A stretch of DNA of 18,403 nt from DATEAX01 sp035288145 (GTDB lineage Bacteria > Patescibacteriota > UBA1384 > UBA12157 > JAENIV01). How positions within the stretch are numbered: position 1 is the first letter of the stretch; the number at the start of each line of letters is the position of its first letter. The position numbers and the translations under genes were made by a program. The stretch lies in NCBI GenBank assembly GCA_035288145.1, contig DATEAX010000020.1:1-18403 (forward strand), written 5' to 3'. Below the pieces are notes generated by a model, which was given only the letters and a program-made list of their open reading frames with translations, did not search any database and had not been told where the DNA came from. Shown here piece after piece: positions 1 to 6,128 of the stretch.

Positions 1-1518
1 ATAGTTATCAGCGTCGGGAGCGTCGGTGACCGGCAAACCGTTATACCTTCCCGAGCTCAAAACATAGCTCGTGCCCGAAGGAAGACCAATCGTCAGCGGC
101 TGATTGGACAAAACATCGGGCGAGAGATTTTTGACCGTCAAGTTGTAGGTAATTTCCCCGCCGCTGGAAACTGTCCCCTGCTCTGGCGAAATTGAAACTA
201 AAGGCGGCAGTTTGACTTGGATGGGGGTGAAACGATCAATTGTTGTATTATCTCCAAGTTGCCCCCGATAATTTAATCCCCACGCTAAAAGTGTCCCGTC
301 AGGCATAAAGGCCGACGATGATTCGCTATTAGAACTTGCGTCGATTGAATTAACACCAGTTAATAGACCAATATCATTTTTCCCGTGAACTTCAAGGGGG
401 GTATTTGTCATCGAAACCGAACTGCCTACCCCCAATTGACCTATGCTGTTTTCGCCCCAAGCCCAAACAACATTATGGTCGGATTGCAAGGCAAAACCAT
501 GATCGGTGCCTGCCCTAATTGCCGAGATATTGCTTAAGGTGCCCACGCCGTTCTTGCCCTTGACAGCGCCGGGGTAATTCCGCCTGTTGAAAGTACCATC
601 AGCCAATTGGCCAGACCCATTCGTCCCCCACGCCCTGACCGAACCGTCATTTTTTAATGCCAAGGAGAACCACCAACCGGCGGCGATCGAAGAAACATTG
701 TTTAAATTGCCACTGTTGTTTTCGCCGTGAACCGCCACTGGAAAATACCTGTTAGTATAAGAACCATCGCCCAATTGACCAGAATGATTATTCCCCCACG
801 CCAACAGTGAACCGCCTGTTTTCAAAGCCAAGACATGTTCGTCGGCGGCGATAATTTGAGAAATCCCCCCCAAAGTTCCCGCACCGCCTTCTCCAAGCAC
901 TGGCACTGGAAAATGCCGCTCAATAGTCGTGCCATCTCCTAATCTCCCAAAGGTATTTTCCCCCCACGCCAACACCGAACCGTCATTTTTCAATGCCGCC
1001 GCGAAGTAATCGCCTGCTTTAATGGCTTTGACATCGGTTAGAACCCCCTGGCCGTCAACTCCCTTGACTGCCATAGGAAAAGACCTTTTTGTTATTGTTC
1101 CGTCGCCAAGTTCCCCGGCAGAATTATCCCCCCAAGCAACCACCGAGCCATCGGCTCTTAAGGCAAAGGTATTATCCATACCCGTGGCAATCGCCACGAC
1201 ATTAGTTAAATAACCAACATTATTTTCGCCGTGAACCAAGACTGGGAGATGTTTTTCGGGCGTAATCGGATCCCCGTCCCCCAGCTTGCCGTAATTTTCT
1301 CCCCAAGCCCAAACCATGCCGTTGGGAGCTAAATAAAAACTGCTGTAATAAGTTCTTGCCACCGCCGCTTGGGTAATCCCGGAAGAGGTTAGTGTCTTCG
1401 TTTTGGCAGAGACCTTTTGATTCTGCTCTATCCCGCCTATGTCCAAAAGCAAAATTGCCGCTACAGAAAATACTAATAGCCGCATGAGCTTATTCTTGAC
1501 TATAAGATGAATGAGCAC
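1..1518 (-). CDS. Secreted RCC1-repeat (seven-bladed propeller) protein, 3' end outside window
   Basis: The frame is open for 506 codons from GTG at 1518 to the window edge, so the C-terminus is missing. The start is set by a GAGGAGG ribosome site a few bases upstream; an in-frame ATG at 1485 is the alternative. The N-terminus is a signal peptide or anchor (RLLVFSVAAILLL). Seven consecutive RCC1-type units of about 55 residues follow, each with a WGxNxxGxLGDGT-like core and ending in a FALxxDGS-like strand; the WG cores fall at about 1310, 1130, 970, 800, 630, 460 and 280. After the seventh, a segment reading LTVKNLSPDVLSNQPLTIGL resembles a DUF11-type extracellular Ig-like repeat. RCC1 propellers bind proteins; in bacteria such secreted forms are usually taken as surface or adhesion proteins, and the ligand here is unknown. 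It diverges from trmD across 86 nt. Confidence 0.8.
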   Translation of the reverse strand, partial: MLIHLIVKNKLMRLLVFSVAAILLLDIGGIEQNQKVSAKTKTLTSSGITQAAVARTYYSSFYLAPNGMVWAWGENYGKLGDGDPITPEKHLPVLVHGENNVGYLTNVVAIATGMDNTFALRADGSVVAWGDNSAGELGDGTITKRSFPMAVKGVDGQGVLTDVKAIKAGDYFAAALKNDGSVLAWGENTFGRLGDGTTIERHFPVPVLGEGGAGTLGGISQIIAADEHVLALKTGGSLLAWGNNHSGQLGDGSYTNRYFPVAVHGENNSGNLNNVSSIAAGWWFSLALKNDGSVRAWGTNGSGQLADGTFNRRNYPGAVKGKNGVGTLSNISAIRAGTDHGFALQSDHNVVWAWGENSIGQLGVGSSVSMTNTPLEVHGKNDIGLLTGVNSIDASSNSESSSAFMPDGTLLAWGLNYRGQLGDNTTIDRFTPIQVKLPPLVSISPEQGTVSSGGEITYNLTVKNLSPDVLSNQPLTIGLPSGTSYVLSSGRYNGLPVTDAPDADNY

Positions 1519-1573
1519 TATCCCTCCTCGATTATCTATGGTAAGATGATACAAATAATTCTTACGCTAATTC

Positions 1574-1579
1574 TATAAT
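1574..1579 (+). promoter_or_regulatory. -10 box of probable trmD promoter
   Basis: A perfect TATAAT lies 25 nt before the trmD ATG, in the 86-nt divergent spacer shared with the RCC1 gene. No good -35 is visible at the usual distance, so it is a partial call. A second AT-rich TAGATAAT-like box on the minus strand near 1530-1537 could serve the RCC1 gene. Confidence 0.45.
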
Positions 1580-1604
1580 AAATTATCAGTCAGGAGCCTG
1601 TCAA

Positions 1605-2294
1605 ATGAAATTTATCCTTATCACCACCCAACCGAAAATTTACGGGTCTTTCTTGCAAACTGGCCTTATTGCCCGCGGAATTTTGAAAAAAATTATTGAG
1701 GTCAAAATCGTCAATCTTTACGATTTCGGTCAGGGAAAACACCGAGCCATCGACGATACCCCTTACGGCGGAGGCCCGGGGATGATTTTGCGGGTTGATA
1801 TTGTCGACAAGGCAATTTCTGAATTAAAAGTTAAGAATTCAGAATTAAGAATTATATTGCTAACGCCTCAAGGAAAAACATTCAATCAGAAAGTGGCGAA
1901 AAGATTAGCTAAAGAAAAAGAGCTCATCTTAATCGCCGGTCGGTTTGAGGGTTATGATGAAAGGATTCGGGGTTTGGTTGATGAGGAAATATCCATCGGC
2001 GATTATGTTTTGACTTCTGGCGACCCCGCGGCAATAGTTCTTATCGATGCTATTGCCCGCCATCTTCCCGGTTTTATCGAGAAAAAAGCCTCTCTCAAAG
2101 AAGAATCGTTTGAAAATAATCTTTTGGAATTTCCCCAATACACCCGTCCGGCGGAATACTGCGGTAAAAAAGTGCCGGAGACTTTACTCTCGGGAAATCA
2201 CCCAGAAATTGCTAAGTGGCGCAAAGAACAAGCCAGAAAGAAAACCAAAACCCGCCGGCCGGATTTGACCTATCTGCCGACAGGCAAGATTTGA
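1605..2294 (+). CDS. trmD: tRNA (guanine-37-N1)-methyltransferase TrmD
   Basis: TrmD transfers a methyl group from S-adenosylmethionine to N1 of G37 in tRNAs reading CNN codons, which prevents +1 frameshifting. The 229-residue protein has the usual length and hallmarks of this SPOUT (knotted) family: DDTPYGGGPGM at 50-60, GRFEGYDER at 112-120, the knot region IGDYVLTSGDPAAIVLIDAI at 131-150 and the C-terminal YTRPAEYCGKKVPETLLSGNH at 179-199, followed by a basic tail. The common LTGGELPA of the knot loop reads LTSGDPAA here. The ATG at 1605 has an AGGAG 8 nt upstream. Residues 71-86 (ISELKVKNSELRIILL) are encoded by a short-word A/T-rich repeat at 1821-1853. The TGA stop is part of the next promoter's TTGACA box. 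Confidence 0.96.
   Translation: MKFILITTQPKIYGSFLQTGLIARGILKKIIEVKIVNLYDFGQGKHRAIDDTPYGGGPGMILRVDIVDKAISELKVKNSELRIILLTPQGKTFNQKVAKRLAKEKELILIAGRFEGYDERIRGLVDEEISIGDYVLTSGDPAAIVLIDAIARHLPGFIEKKASLKEESFENNLLEFPQYTRPAEYCGKKVPETLLSGNHPEIAKWRKEQARKKTKTRRPDLTYLPTGKI
1821..1853 (+). repeat. A/T-rich short-word repeat inside trmD
   Basis: The words GAATTAAAAG, TTAAGAATTC and AGAATTAAGAA follow each other as near-copies of an eight- to ten-base unit. The tract is translated as ELKVKNSELRI at a helix-to-strand boundary of TrmD. It resembles the tracts at 4132-4164, 10035-10075 and 15850-15906. Confidence 0.45.
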
Positions 2295-2319
2295 CAAAAC
2301 CCCTGACATCGCCTATAAT
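2291..2319 (+). promoter_or_regulatory. Consensus sigma-70-type promoter for the Zn-ribbon/rplY/miaB unit
   Basis: TTGACA (2291-2296), a 17-nt spacer and TATAAT (2314-2319) match the consensus at every position. Transcription should begin near 2326, giving a leader of about 13 nt that carries the AAGGAG ribosome site. The -35 box contains the TGA stop of trmD (2292-2294). Confidence 0.85.
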
Positions 2320-2338
2320 ATGATTGCAAGGAGAAAAA

Positions 2339-2614
2339 ATGCCCAATTTGACCGAAATAATTCAACAAATCCAGCAAGACCTTTCCTGCCCGGTTTGCGG
2401 CAAAAATTACGAAACCGGCGAGATTCGGCTCCGCGGTCTTTTTGACCACACCTTAATTGTCCAGACGATCTGCGGAAGCAATCATATGACTCTCTTTATG
2501 ACCAGCTTTAAAGAACCTCAAAAGAAAGAGTCGGTCTGCGCTAACGACATTATTGATCTCCATCGTACCCTAGAACGATTTGATGGAGATTTTGCCAGCT
2601 TATGGACAAAATAA
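2339..2614 (+). CDS. Small zinc-ribbon-like protein, unknown function
   Basis: A 91-residue protein. The start chosen is ATG 2339 with AAGGAG 5 nt upstream; a TTG at 2324 in the same frame lies on top of the ribosome site and is unlikely. It has a CPVC pair (residues about 17-20) and a later CGSNH, the pattern of a small zinc-binding ribbon, with a helical start and a helical end. I do not recognise a named family. It sits alone behind a consensus promoter and its last 13 nt overlap rplY, so it is co-transcribed with rplY and miaB. A role near the ribosome or tRNA is only a guess from this context. Confidence 0.75.
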   Translation: MPNLTEIIQQIQQDLSCPVCGKNYETGEIRLRGLFDHTLIVQTICGSNHMTLFMTSFKEPQKKESVCANDIIDLHRTLERFDGDFASLWTK

Positions 2615-3348
2615 TCCTTCAAGCCCAACCGAGAAACCTTTTGGGAAAAAAGGTAAAAATTTTGCGTGGGAAAGACCTGCTCCCAGCAATTTTATATGGC
2701 CGAAAATTTAAGTCGCTTCCCTTAACCATAAACAGCCGGGAGTTTTTAAAAATCAGCCGGCTTGCCGGTGAAGCGACCTTAATTAATCTGGAAATTTCCC
2801 CGAAAGACGGCCAAGGGGAACTCCGAGCCCTCATCCGAGATATTCAGAAAGACCCCGTCTCTGATGAGATTATTCACGTTGATTTATACAAAGTCGATAT
2901 GACCCAGGAAATTCAAACGGAAATTCCCCTGAAGTTTGTGGGGGTTGCTCCGGCGGTCGAAGAACTTGAGGGAAACTTTATCACCAATAAAGACACGATT
3001 AAAGTCGAGTGTTTACCCGACAAACTTGTATCGGAAATCGAGGTCGATATTTCCTCTTTGAAAACCTTTGAGGATTTAATTCACGTTAAAGATCTCCCCG
3101 TGCCTCAAGGAATTAAAGTTTTGGAAGACAACGAAGATATCGTTTGCCAAGTAACCGCCCCGTTGTCCGAGGAGGAGTTGAAAGCTATGGAGGAAGAGGC
3201 CGCCTCCCAGACCGAAAAAGCCCAAATTGAAACCATCGAAGCGGAAAAAGAAGCCGAGAAAGCGGAGAAGGCCGAAGAAGCCGCCCCCGAAGAGAAAGAA
3301 GCTGAAGAAAAACCACCCGAGGAAAAACCCGAAGAAAAAAATGGATAA
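2602..3348 (+). CDS. rplY: Large-subunit ribosomal protein bL25 (CTC/TL5 form)
   Basis: bL25 binds 5S rRNA in the central protuberance of the 50S subunit. The 248-residue product has the N-terminal 5S-binding beta-barrel (residues 1-95; AILYGRKFKSLPLTI, then IRDIQKDPVSDEIIHVDLYKV) and the second beta domain of the longer CTC/TL5 form (about 96-185; PLKFVGVAPAVEELEG, VEVDISSL-type strands, VKDLPVPQGIKVLEDNEDIV). From about residue 190 to the end there is a charged tail of Glu, Lys, Ala and Pro, probably disordered; such tails are common in CTC proteins. The ATG overlaps the upstream stop by 13 nt, suggesting translational coupling, and the 3' end overlaps the miaB ATG. Confidence 0.95.
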   Translation: MDKIILQAQPRNLLGKKVKILRGKDLLPAILYGRKFKSLPLTINSREFLKISRLAGEATLINLEISPKDGQGELRALIRDIQKDPVSDEIIHVDLYKVDMTQEIQTEIPLKFVGVAPAVEELEGNFITNKDTIKVECLPDKLVSEIEVDISSLKTFEDLIHVKDLPVPQGIKVLEDNEDIVCQVTAPLSEEELKAMEEEAASQTEKAQIETIEAEKEAEKAEKAEEAAPEEKEAEEKPPEEKPEEKNG

Positions 3349-4372
3349 AGACAAAAAGAAGACTTATTTTCTTTTTACTTTGGGATGTCAGATGAATGTT
3401 TCGGACTCCCAAAGGATTGCCCAAAAGTTAGAAAACATAGGATATAAATCGGCGCCTGAAAAGGCAGCCGATTTGGTAATTATTAATGCCTGCTCGGTGC
3501 GCCAAACGGCCGTTGACCGCATTTGGGGAAAAATCAAACAATGGCAGGCAAATCAAAAAACGATTTATCTCACCGGCTGCGTTTTGCCCAATGATCAGAA
3601 AAAACTGGAAAATAAGGGGGTCATATTTTTCAATATCAAAGATCTTCCTCAACTAATCCGGAAATCTCAAATTAAAGAATATCTTGAGATTCCTCCTAAG
3701 ATGGACTCCAAGATCGCCTACATCCCCATTATGACTGGCTGCGATAATTTCTGCACTTATTGCGCCGTGCCTTTCACTCGCGGACGAGAGATTTCAAGAC
3801 CGCTTAAAGATATAATTTCCGATACAAAAAATGCCTTAATAAAAGATTACAAGGAGATTTTGCTCTTAGGTCAAAACGTTAACAGCTATCATACGCAAGG
3901 TAATCTCGGTTTTATTAACCTGCTTCAAAAGATTGATGAGCTGCCTTATGATTTTAAATTCAATTTTCTTTCTTCTAATCCCTACGATTTCTCGGATGAA
4001 TTGATTGGGACGCTTTCGAAACTTAAAAAATGGCCACGGGAACTTCATCTTCCTCTGCAGTCAGGCGATGATGGGATTTTAAAGAAAATGAACCGGCGCT
4101 ATACAAGCGACCAGTTTTTAAAGCTTGTCGCCAATCTCAAATCTCAAATTCCAAATCTCAAAATTACTACCGATATAATTGTCGGTTTTCCCGGCGAGAC
4201 CAAAGAACAATTTAATAATACGGTCAAAGTTTGCAAAAAAATCGGCTTTGAGAAAGCATATATTTCTCAATATTCCCCTCGTCCCGGCACGACTGCCGAA
4301 AAACTCAAAGACGATGTGCCCAGAGCGGAAAAACAAAGGCGCTGGAAGATTCTCGATAAACTTATCAATTAA
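3341..4372 (+). CDS. miaB: MiaB-type tRNA methylthiotransferase lacking the TRAM domain
   Basis: MiaB is a radical-SAM enzyme that adds a methylthio group to C2 of N6-isopentenyl-A37 in tRNA. I start it at ATG 3341, overlapping the rplY stop (ATGGATAA); the same frame stays open upstream but only as a shadow of the rplY tail. The 343 residues contain the N-terminal UPF0004 domain with three cluster cysteines (C16 in GCQMN, C51 in NACSV, C80 in LTGC) and the radical-SAM CxxxCxxC motif at C134, C138 and C141 (GCDNFCTYC), followed by LLLGQNVNSY, LHLPLQSGDD and TTDIIVGFPGET. The protein stops at RRWKILDKLIN, where family members normally continue for about 70-100 residues into the RNA-binding TRAM domain. 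Residues 265-275 are encoded by a short-word repeat. MtaB-like activity on t6A is an alternative, but GCQMN favours MiaB. Confidence 0.88.
   Translation: MDKDKKKTYFLFTLGCQMNVSDSQRIAQKLENIGYKSAPEKAADLVIINACSVRQTAVDRIWGKIKQWQANQKTIYLTGCVLPNDQKKLENKGVIFFNIKDLPQLIRKSQIKEYLEIPPKMDSKIAYIPIMTGCDNFCTYCAVPFTRGREISRPLKDIISDTKNALIKDYKEILLLGQNVNSYHTQGNLGFINLLQKIDELPYDFKFNFLSSNPYDFSDELIGTLSKLKKWPRELHLPLQSGDDGILKKMNRRYTSDQFLKLVANLKSQIPNLKITTDIIVGFPGETKEQFNNTVKVCKKIGFEKAYISQYSPRPGTTAEKLKDDVPRAEKQRRWKILDKLIN
4132..4164 (+). repeat. A/T-rich short-word repeat inside miaB
   Basis: The eight-base word AATCTCAA occurs three times in about 30 nt, ending in CAAATCTCAAAA. It encodes NLKSQIPNLKI in the radical-SAM barrel. 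The 12-base word CAAATCTCAAAA recurs in the intergenic tract at 15862-15873. Confidence 0.5.
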
Positions 4373-4374
4373 TT

Positions 4375-4409
4375 AAAAAATGGGCGCCGGCAAATGTTTG
4401 CCCGCGCCC
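4375..4409 (-). terminator. Intrinsic terminator of the kinase-to-thrS unit
   Basis: The arms 4382-4391 (GGGCGCCGGC) and 4400-4409 (GCCCGCGCCC) form a 10-bp stem with one C-C mismatch and an eight-base loop. Read on the minus strand the stem is followed by a run of six T. On the plus strand no T run follows, so it mainly serves the minus-strand genes, though the hairpin may also protect the miaB transcript end. Confidence 0.75.
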
Positions 4410-4431
4410 TTAGCTCTCCCGGCGATTTTTC

Positions 4432-4800
4432 CTAGCTTGCTTTATGCAAGCCCTCCCTTTCTGTCCAACCCACTTCATCGTTGACTGAACCTCCTGTTTG
4501 ACCAGTTTTGAAGGCTTTTTCGGAGACAATCTCTCTCCGCAGAAGCCGCAGACTTGCGGCCAGTTCGATTCTGTCTATCTTCGTCCGACTAAACTCGCCG
4601 AGTAACTCCGCGAGTCTTTCCGGAGTCCGCCGATAGCCAGAACAGATCAAGACATCGATGAGCTTTATAAGGCTATCGATTATCTCATCGGCATTCCAGC
4701 CGCTGTCCCTGATCTTCTCGTGGACGAAGATTAGCTGCTGAAAGGCCTCATCAGGGTTGAGACTCTTCGGCAGCCGGTACAACTTCCTCAATATCCTCAC
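4432..4800 (-). CDS. Hypothetical helical protein overlapping the thrS 3' end
   Basis: A 122-codon frame whose first 50 nt overlap the end of thrS. The start is uncertain: GTG 4800, TTG 4791 and TTG 4782 are all in frame, and there is no ATG. The body (FQQLIFVHEKIRDSGWNADE, then LIKLIDVLICSGY and RTPERLAELLGEF) predicts several amphipathic helices; no motif or family is recognised. Codon choice differs from its neighbours, with more AAG, GAG and CTC, where thrS and glyA prefer AAA and GAA. The terminator begins 22 nt after its stop, so it is the last gene of the unit. The open frame and codon pattern favour a real gene. Confidence 0.55.
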   Translation of the reverse strand: MRILRKLYRLPKSLNPDEAFQQLIFVHEKIRDSGWNADEIIDSLIKLIDVLICSGYRRTPERLAELLGEFSRTKIDRIELAASLRLLRREIVSEKAFKTGQTGGSVNDEVGWTEREGLHKAS

Positions 4801-6001
4801 CTTCCTGCCGGGAGATGAGACTGACGAGCTCGGCTAACTTCATTGGGCCTTGATCTCCCTTTTTGCGGGAACGGACGGCAACGAAATTACCGGCTTCTTC
4901 CTTTGCGCCGATTATAACAAGGAATGGTACCTTTGTCAACTCGGCATCTCTAATTTTGGCGTTTAAGGTCTCTACGCGGCGATCAAACTCGACCCTGATA
5001 CCTTCCTTCTGCAAATCTTTGTAAACTTTTTGAGCATATTGATTAAATTTTTCGGAAATTGCCAAAACCTTCACCTGGACGGGGGAAATCCAAAGTGGCA
5101 AGGCGCCGCCGGTATGCTCCAGCAAAACGGCGATGAATCTTTCCACCGAACCCAAAATTGCCCGATGAATAATCACCGGATGTTTCTTCTGCCCATCTTT
5201 ATCAATATAATTAGCAGCCAATCTTTCGGCGGTGGCAAAATCCAATTGGATTGTTCCCATCTGCCAAGAACGGCCGTGTGCATCTTTGACATGAAAATCA
5301 ATTTTGGGTCCGTAGAAAGCGCCTTCGCCTTTGTTCTCTTTATAGTCTATTTTTTTATCGTCTAACGCCTTTTTAAGCCCTTCTTCTGCCTTTTCCCATT
5401 GCTCATTTGTTCCGATGGATTTTTCCGGCCGGGTGGAAAGCTCCAAGCGGATGTCTTTAAAACCGTAACGACGATAAGTTTCTTTAATAAAATCAATCAA
5501 TTTCAAAAGTTCCTCTTTCATCTGGTCTTCGGTGCAATAAATATGAGCATCATCGATGGTTAAAGCGCGGGTTCGAAATAAACCGTTCACCTCGCCCGGC
5601 TGTTCGTAGCGAAAAACGGTGCCGACCTCGGAAAATTTAATCGGCAGATCTTTGTACGAACGCATTTTTTCATTAAAGATCGCGATTGAGCCTGGACAAT
5701 TCATCGGTTTTAAGCACCAATGGACTTTTTCTTCTTTCATTTCTTTCTCGTTGCCGGTAAAGAAAAGCTTTTCGCGATAATTCTCATAATGGCCGCTTTT
5801 CTCTAAGGTCTCCAAATCAATAATCGTTGGCGTTCTTAAATCCTGATATTCCTGCTCGGCCAGCCGCATTTTTAAATCACTGACGATTAAATCAAAAAGC
5901 AGGGCGCCTTTTGGCCACCAATAAACCGTGCCGGGAACTTGCCGGCTGAAACTAAAAAGCCCCAAAATCCTACCGAGTTCCTTATGGTCTATGTTCGCCA
6001 T
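4751..6001 (-). CDS. thrS: Threonyl-tRNA synthetase without TGS and editing domains
   Basis: ThrRS charges tRNA-Thr with threonine. Bacterial ThrRS is usually about 640 residues (TGS, editing, catalytic, anticodon-binding). This protein has 416 and begins at the class II catalytic core (DHKELGRILGLFSFS at 5-19), so the N-terminal TGS and editing domains are absent. The three zinc ligands that bind the threonine are present: Cys in KPMNCPGS, His in TIDDAHIY and His in IIHRAILGS. Motif 2 reads FRYEQPGEVNGLFRTRALT and motif 3 GSVERFIAVLLEHTGG. The anticodon-binding domain follows (WISPVQVKVLAIS to IIGAKE), then an acidic tail. The 116 nt between it and glyA hold only a short thyX-like ORF, so the missing domains are not encoded alongside. 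Without them, mischarged Ser-tRNA-Thr must be cleared in trans or tolerated. Confidence 0.93.
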   Translation of the reverse strand: MANIDHKELGRILGLFSFSRQVPGTVYWWPKGALLFDLIVSDLKMRLAEQEYQDLRTPTIIDLETLEKSGHYENYREKLFFTGNEKEMKEEKVHWCLKPMNCPGSIAIFNEKMRSYKDLPIKFSEVGTVFRYEQPGEVNGLFRTRALTIDDAHIYCTEDQMKEELLKLIDFIKETYRRYGFKDIRLELSTRPEKSIGTNEQWEKAEEGLKKALDDKKIDYKENKGEGAFYGPKIDFHVKDAHGRSWQMGTIQLDFATAERLAANYIDKDGQKKHPVIIHRAILGSVERFIAVLLEHTGGALPLWISPVQVKVLAISEKFNQYAQKVYKDLQKEGIRVEFDRRVETLNAKIRDAELTKVPFLVIIGAKEEAGNFVAVRSRKKGDQGPMKLAELVSLISRQEGEDIEEVVPAAEESQP

Positions 6002-6008
6002 ATTTGCC

Positions 6009-6128
6009 TCAAGAATATTGTACTATTTTTTCAACAATTTGCCAAACTTTTTCGGCGATTTTTTCTCGCGTGCCGTTGGCGACAATTTTTTCCGGCTCCT
6101 TGGTATAAGAAATTAAACTAACTCTCAT
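6009..6128 (-). pseudogene. 39-codon ORF with a ThyX-like N-terminus, probable remnant
   Basis: A 39-residue ORF starting at an ATG that overlaps the glyA stop (ATGAGAGTTAG) and ending 7 nt before the thrS start. Its first residues, MRVSLISYTKEPEKIVA, resemble as I recall it the start of flavin-dependent thymidylate synthase ThyX (MKVxLISYTxxPExxVA). The rest (EKIAEKVWQIVEKIV) is a generic helix and lacks every ThyX active-site motif. ThyX uses the methylene-tetrahydrofolate made by GlyA and the dUMP made by dCMP deaminase, both encoded just upstream, so a decayed thyX fits the context. It may instead be a short expressed peptide or a chance match. Confidence 0.4.

Noticed and set aside
3227..3340. 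N-terminal Lys/Pro-rich extension of miaB
   Set aside because: It is the rplY tail in another frame; ATG 3341 gives a normal MiaB start overlapping the rplY stop.
3076..3424. Phe/Gly-rich minus-strand ORFs
   Set aside because: They are the antisense of the Glu/Lys-rich tail of rplY (GAA/AAA codons read as TTC/TTT).
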